From the NCBI GenBank assembly GCA_964449305.1, contig CAYUYM010000079.1, positions 1-14,815 of the forward strand: a stretch of 14,815 bases of DNA, written 5' to 3'. The position numbers were made by a program, and so were the translations under genes. Position 1 is the first letter of the stretch. The number at the start of each line of letters is the position of its first letter. The notes beneath the pieces were generated by a model. The model was not told where the DNA came from and did not search any database. It saw nothing but the letters and a program-made list of their open reading frames with translations. Positions 13,782-14,815 of the stretch are shown in pieces. The stretch comes from CAYUYM01 sp964449305 (GTDB lineage Bacteria; Bacteroidota; Ignavibacteria; SZUA-365; CAYQST01).

Positions 13782-14815
13782 CTACACCCGGATGGGCAGG
13801 ACCACGATGGGCACGCCACGGAGATACAGAAGCCGTTGGATGGCGAAGGCCGTGTAGTTGTGCAGGAAGCGCGTGAGGAAGCTGTCCTTCGGAAACACAA
13901 GCTGACCGCAGAAAAAGACGGCATCCGGGTGCTCCGCCGCGATGCGGGGGTGGATCTCCTCGAACTTCGTGACCACATCGGTGCCGATTGCAGTGACGGC
14001 GGAAGCCTGGAAGCCCCGACCGACCATGAACTCCACATACCTGCCCGCCTCCGCCCGGACATGGGCATCGAGCCGCTGCACCTCCTCGCTTCCCTTGAAG
14101 TTGCCTGCGTCCACCACGCCGATCTGGACAAAGACGAAATTGTGGAACACATCCCGGAACGACCGCAGGATCATGAACAACGTGTGCAGCCCGAGTCCGC
14201 CGAAGCCGTTGACGAGGATCACGGCGGTCTTCACCGGCATGCCCGGCGGCGGGGTGCGCGGCGGCGCGGTGTCTCGCTCCATCTGCACCACGTCGACGAT
14301 GCGCTCGTCGAGCCGACGGACCAGTCGTGCGGTGATCGCGTAGTGACGCCGGATGAGGGCGAGGCCGCCGGCCAGTGCTCCGGTGACCACCAGGGTGATC
14401 CATCCGCCCTCCTCGAACTTGATGATCACGACGGCACAGAGGATGAAGAGGGTGAGTGTGACGCCGATGCCGTTGATCAGGGCCCGTCGCCACCAGCCGC
14501 GCTCGCTGTGCCGCACCTGCCACCAGTGGCGGACCATGCCGAGCTGCGACAGCGTGAAGGTGATGAACACATTGATGCTGTAAAGCACCACGAGGAAATG
14601 CACCGAACCACCGCTGGCGACCATCAGCACCACTGCGGCGATGCCCATGAGCAGGATGCCGTTCTGCGTGACCAGACGATCGGAGAGCATGGAGAACTTG
14701 GTGGGGAACCAGCGGTCGGAGGCCATGTTGGCCAGCACGCGCGGGCCGTCGAGGAAGCCGGTCTGCGCGGCGACGAAGAGGAGCGCCGCTTCCGAGAGAA
14801 GGGTCACCAGCACGA
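13782..14815 (-). CDS. APC-superfamily permease, KimA/YdaO-like, C-terminal half (partial)
   Basis: The gene enters from the right edge; 344 codons and the TAG stop are in the window. The visible part has the end of the membrane domain: hydrophobic segments at about 3-19, 52-67, 71-93, 111-132 and 137-154 of the fragment. It continues with a soluble C-terminal domain of about 180 residues, probably cytoplasmic. The linker FPTKFSMLSDRLVTQNGILL and the segment TFTLSQLGMVRHW resemble the KimA/YdaO branch of APC transporters, which includes the c-di-AMP-controlled potassium importer KimA. The C-terminal domain, with VNGFGGLGLHTL, FFCGQLVF, LHNYTAFAIQR and a terminal VVLPIRV, looks like the regular conserved tail of this permease family, so the C-terminus is complete. 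The substrate could be potassium or an amino acid. Its stop is only about 10 bp upstream of the serA promoter. Confidence 0.85.
   Translation of the reverse strand, partial: VLVTLLSEAALLFVAAQTGFLDGPRVLANMASDRWFPTKFSMLSDRLVTQNGILLMGIAAVVLMVASGGSVHFLVVLYSINVFITFTLSQLGMVRHWWQVRHSERGWWRRALINGIGVTLTLFILCAVVIIKFEEGGWITLVVTGALAGGLALIRRHYAITARLVRRLDERIVDVVQMERDTAPPRTPPPGMPVKTAVILVNGFGGLGLHTLFMILRSFRDVFHNFVFVQIGVVDAGNFKGSEEVQRLDAHVRAEAGRYVEFMVGRGFQASAVTAIGTDVVTKFEEIHPRIAAEHPDAVFFCGQLVFPKDSFLTRFLHNYTAFAIQRLLYLRGVPIVVLPIRV

Noticed and set aside
1..14815. CRISPR arrays, insertion sequences, prophage, toxin-antitoxin or defence genes
   Set aside because: No tandem repeats with spacers, transposase or integrase motifs, or defence-type domains were seen on either strand; composition is uniform.

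Overview
The window is GC-rich bacterial chromosome, almost fully coding, with ten complete protein genes plus one gene cut by each edge. I see no mobile element, phage gene, CRISPR array, rRNA or tRNA. Gene content points to a high-GC member of the Bacteroidota/Chlorobi/Kapabacteria assemblage, but this is inference from content. Two intergenic regions carry the Bacteroidota-type promoter pattern (TTTG or GTTG, 19-20 bp, then TAnnTTTG). There is a lipoprotein with a PD40 propeller, a carboxypeptidase-regulatory-like domain and OmpA, which is a Bacteroidota-style architecture. serA sits next to a DUF1015 gene. Several genes (ald, serA, the barrel gene) have good Shine-Dalgarno sequences, so this is not a typical flavobacterium.

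Left edge, minus strand (1-2183): a large secreted lipoprotein of unknown function is followed, with one base between stop and start, by the N-terminus of an exported protein that runs off the window. The exported protein looks like the start of an outer-membrane barrel.

Centre, plus strand (2338-9093): a promoter drives a YmdB-type phosphodiesterase gene that overlaps folD by 8 bp. These are followed by alanine dehydrogenase and an acetyl-CoA hydrolase/4-hydroxybutyrate CoA-transferase family enzyme, all closely spaced. Then comes an envelope pair: a small outer-membrane beta-barrel and, 5 bp later, the PD40/OmpA lipoprotein. The metabolic genes could link one-carbon metabolism, alanine/pyruvate interconversion with NADH, and acyl-CoA/acid exchange.

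Right, minus strand (9083-14815): a promoter and a strongly structured leader precede a short-form serA (D-3-phosphoglycerate dehydrogenase). After a hairpin-containing spacer come a DUF1015 gene and, 24 bp later, a REC-PAS-PAS-PAS-HisKA-HATPase hybrid sensor kinase. The kinase 3' end overlaps the OmpA gene 3' end by 11 bp. The right edge holds the C-terminal half of an APC-superfamily permease resembling the KimA/YdaO branch.

Most of the window is ordinary housekeeping and envelope sequence. The points most worth a second look are an Asn at the expected catalytic Asp of alanine dehydrogenase, the serA-DUF1015 pairing with a DGHHR motif in DUF1015, the structured serA leader and spacer hairpin, the PorE-like lipoprotein with its barrel partner, and the unknown lipoprotein/barrel pair at the left edge. 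I found no convincing new multi-gene system.
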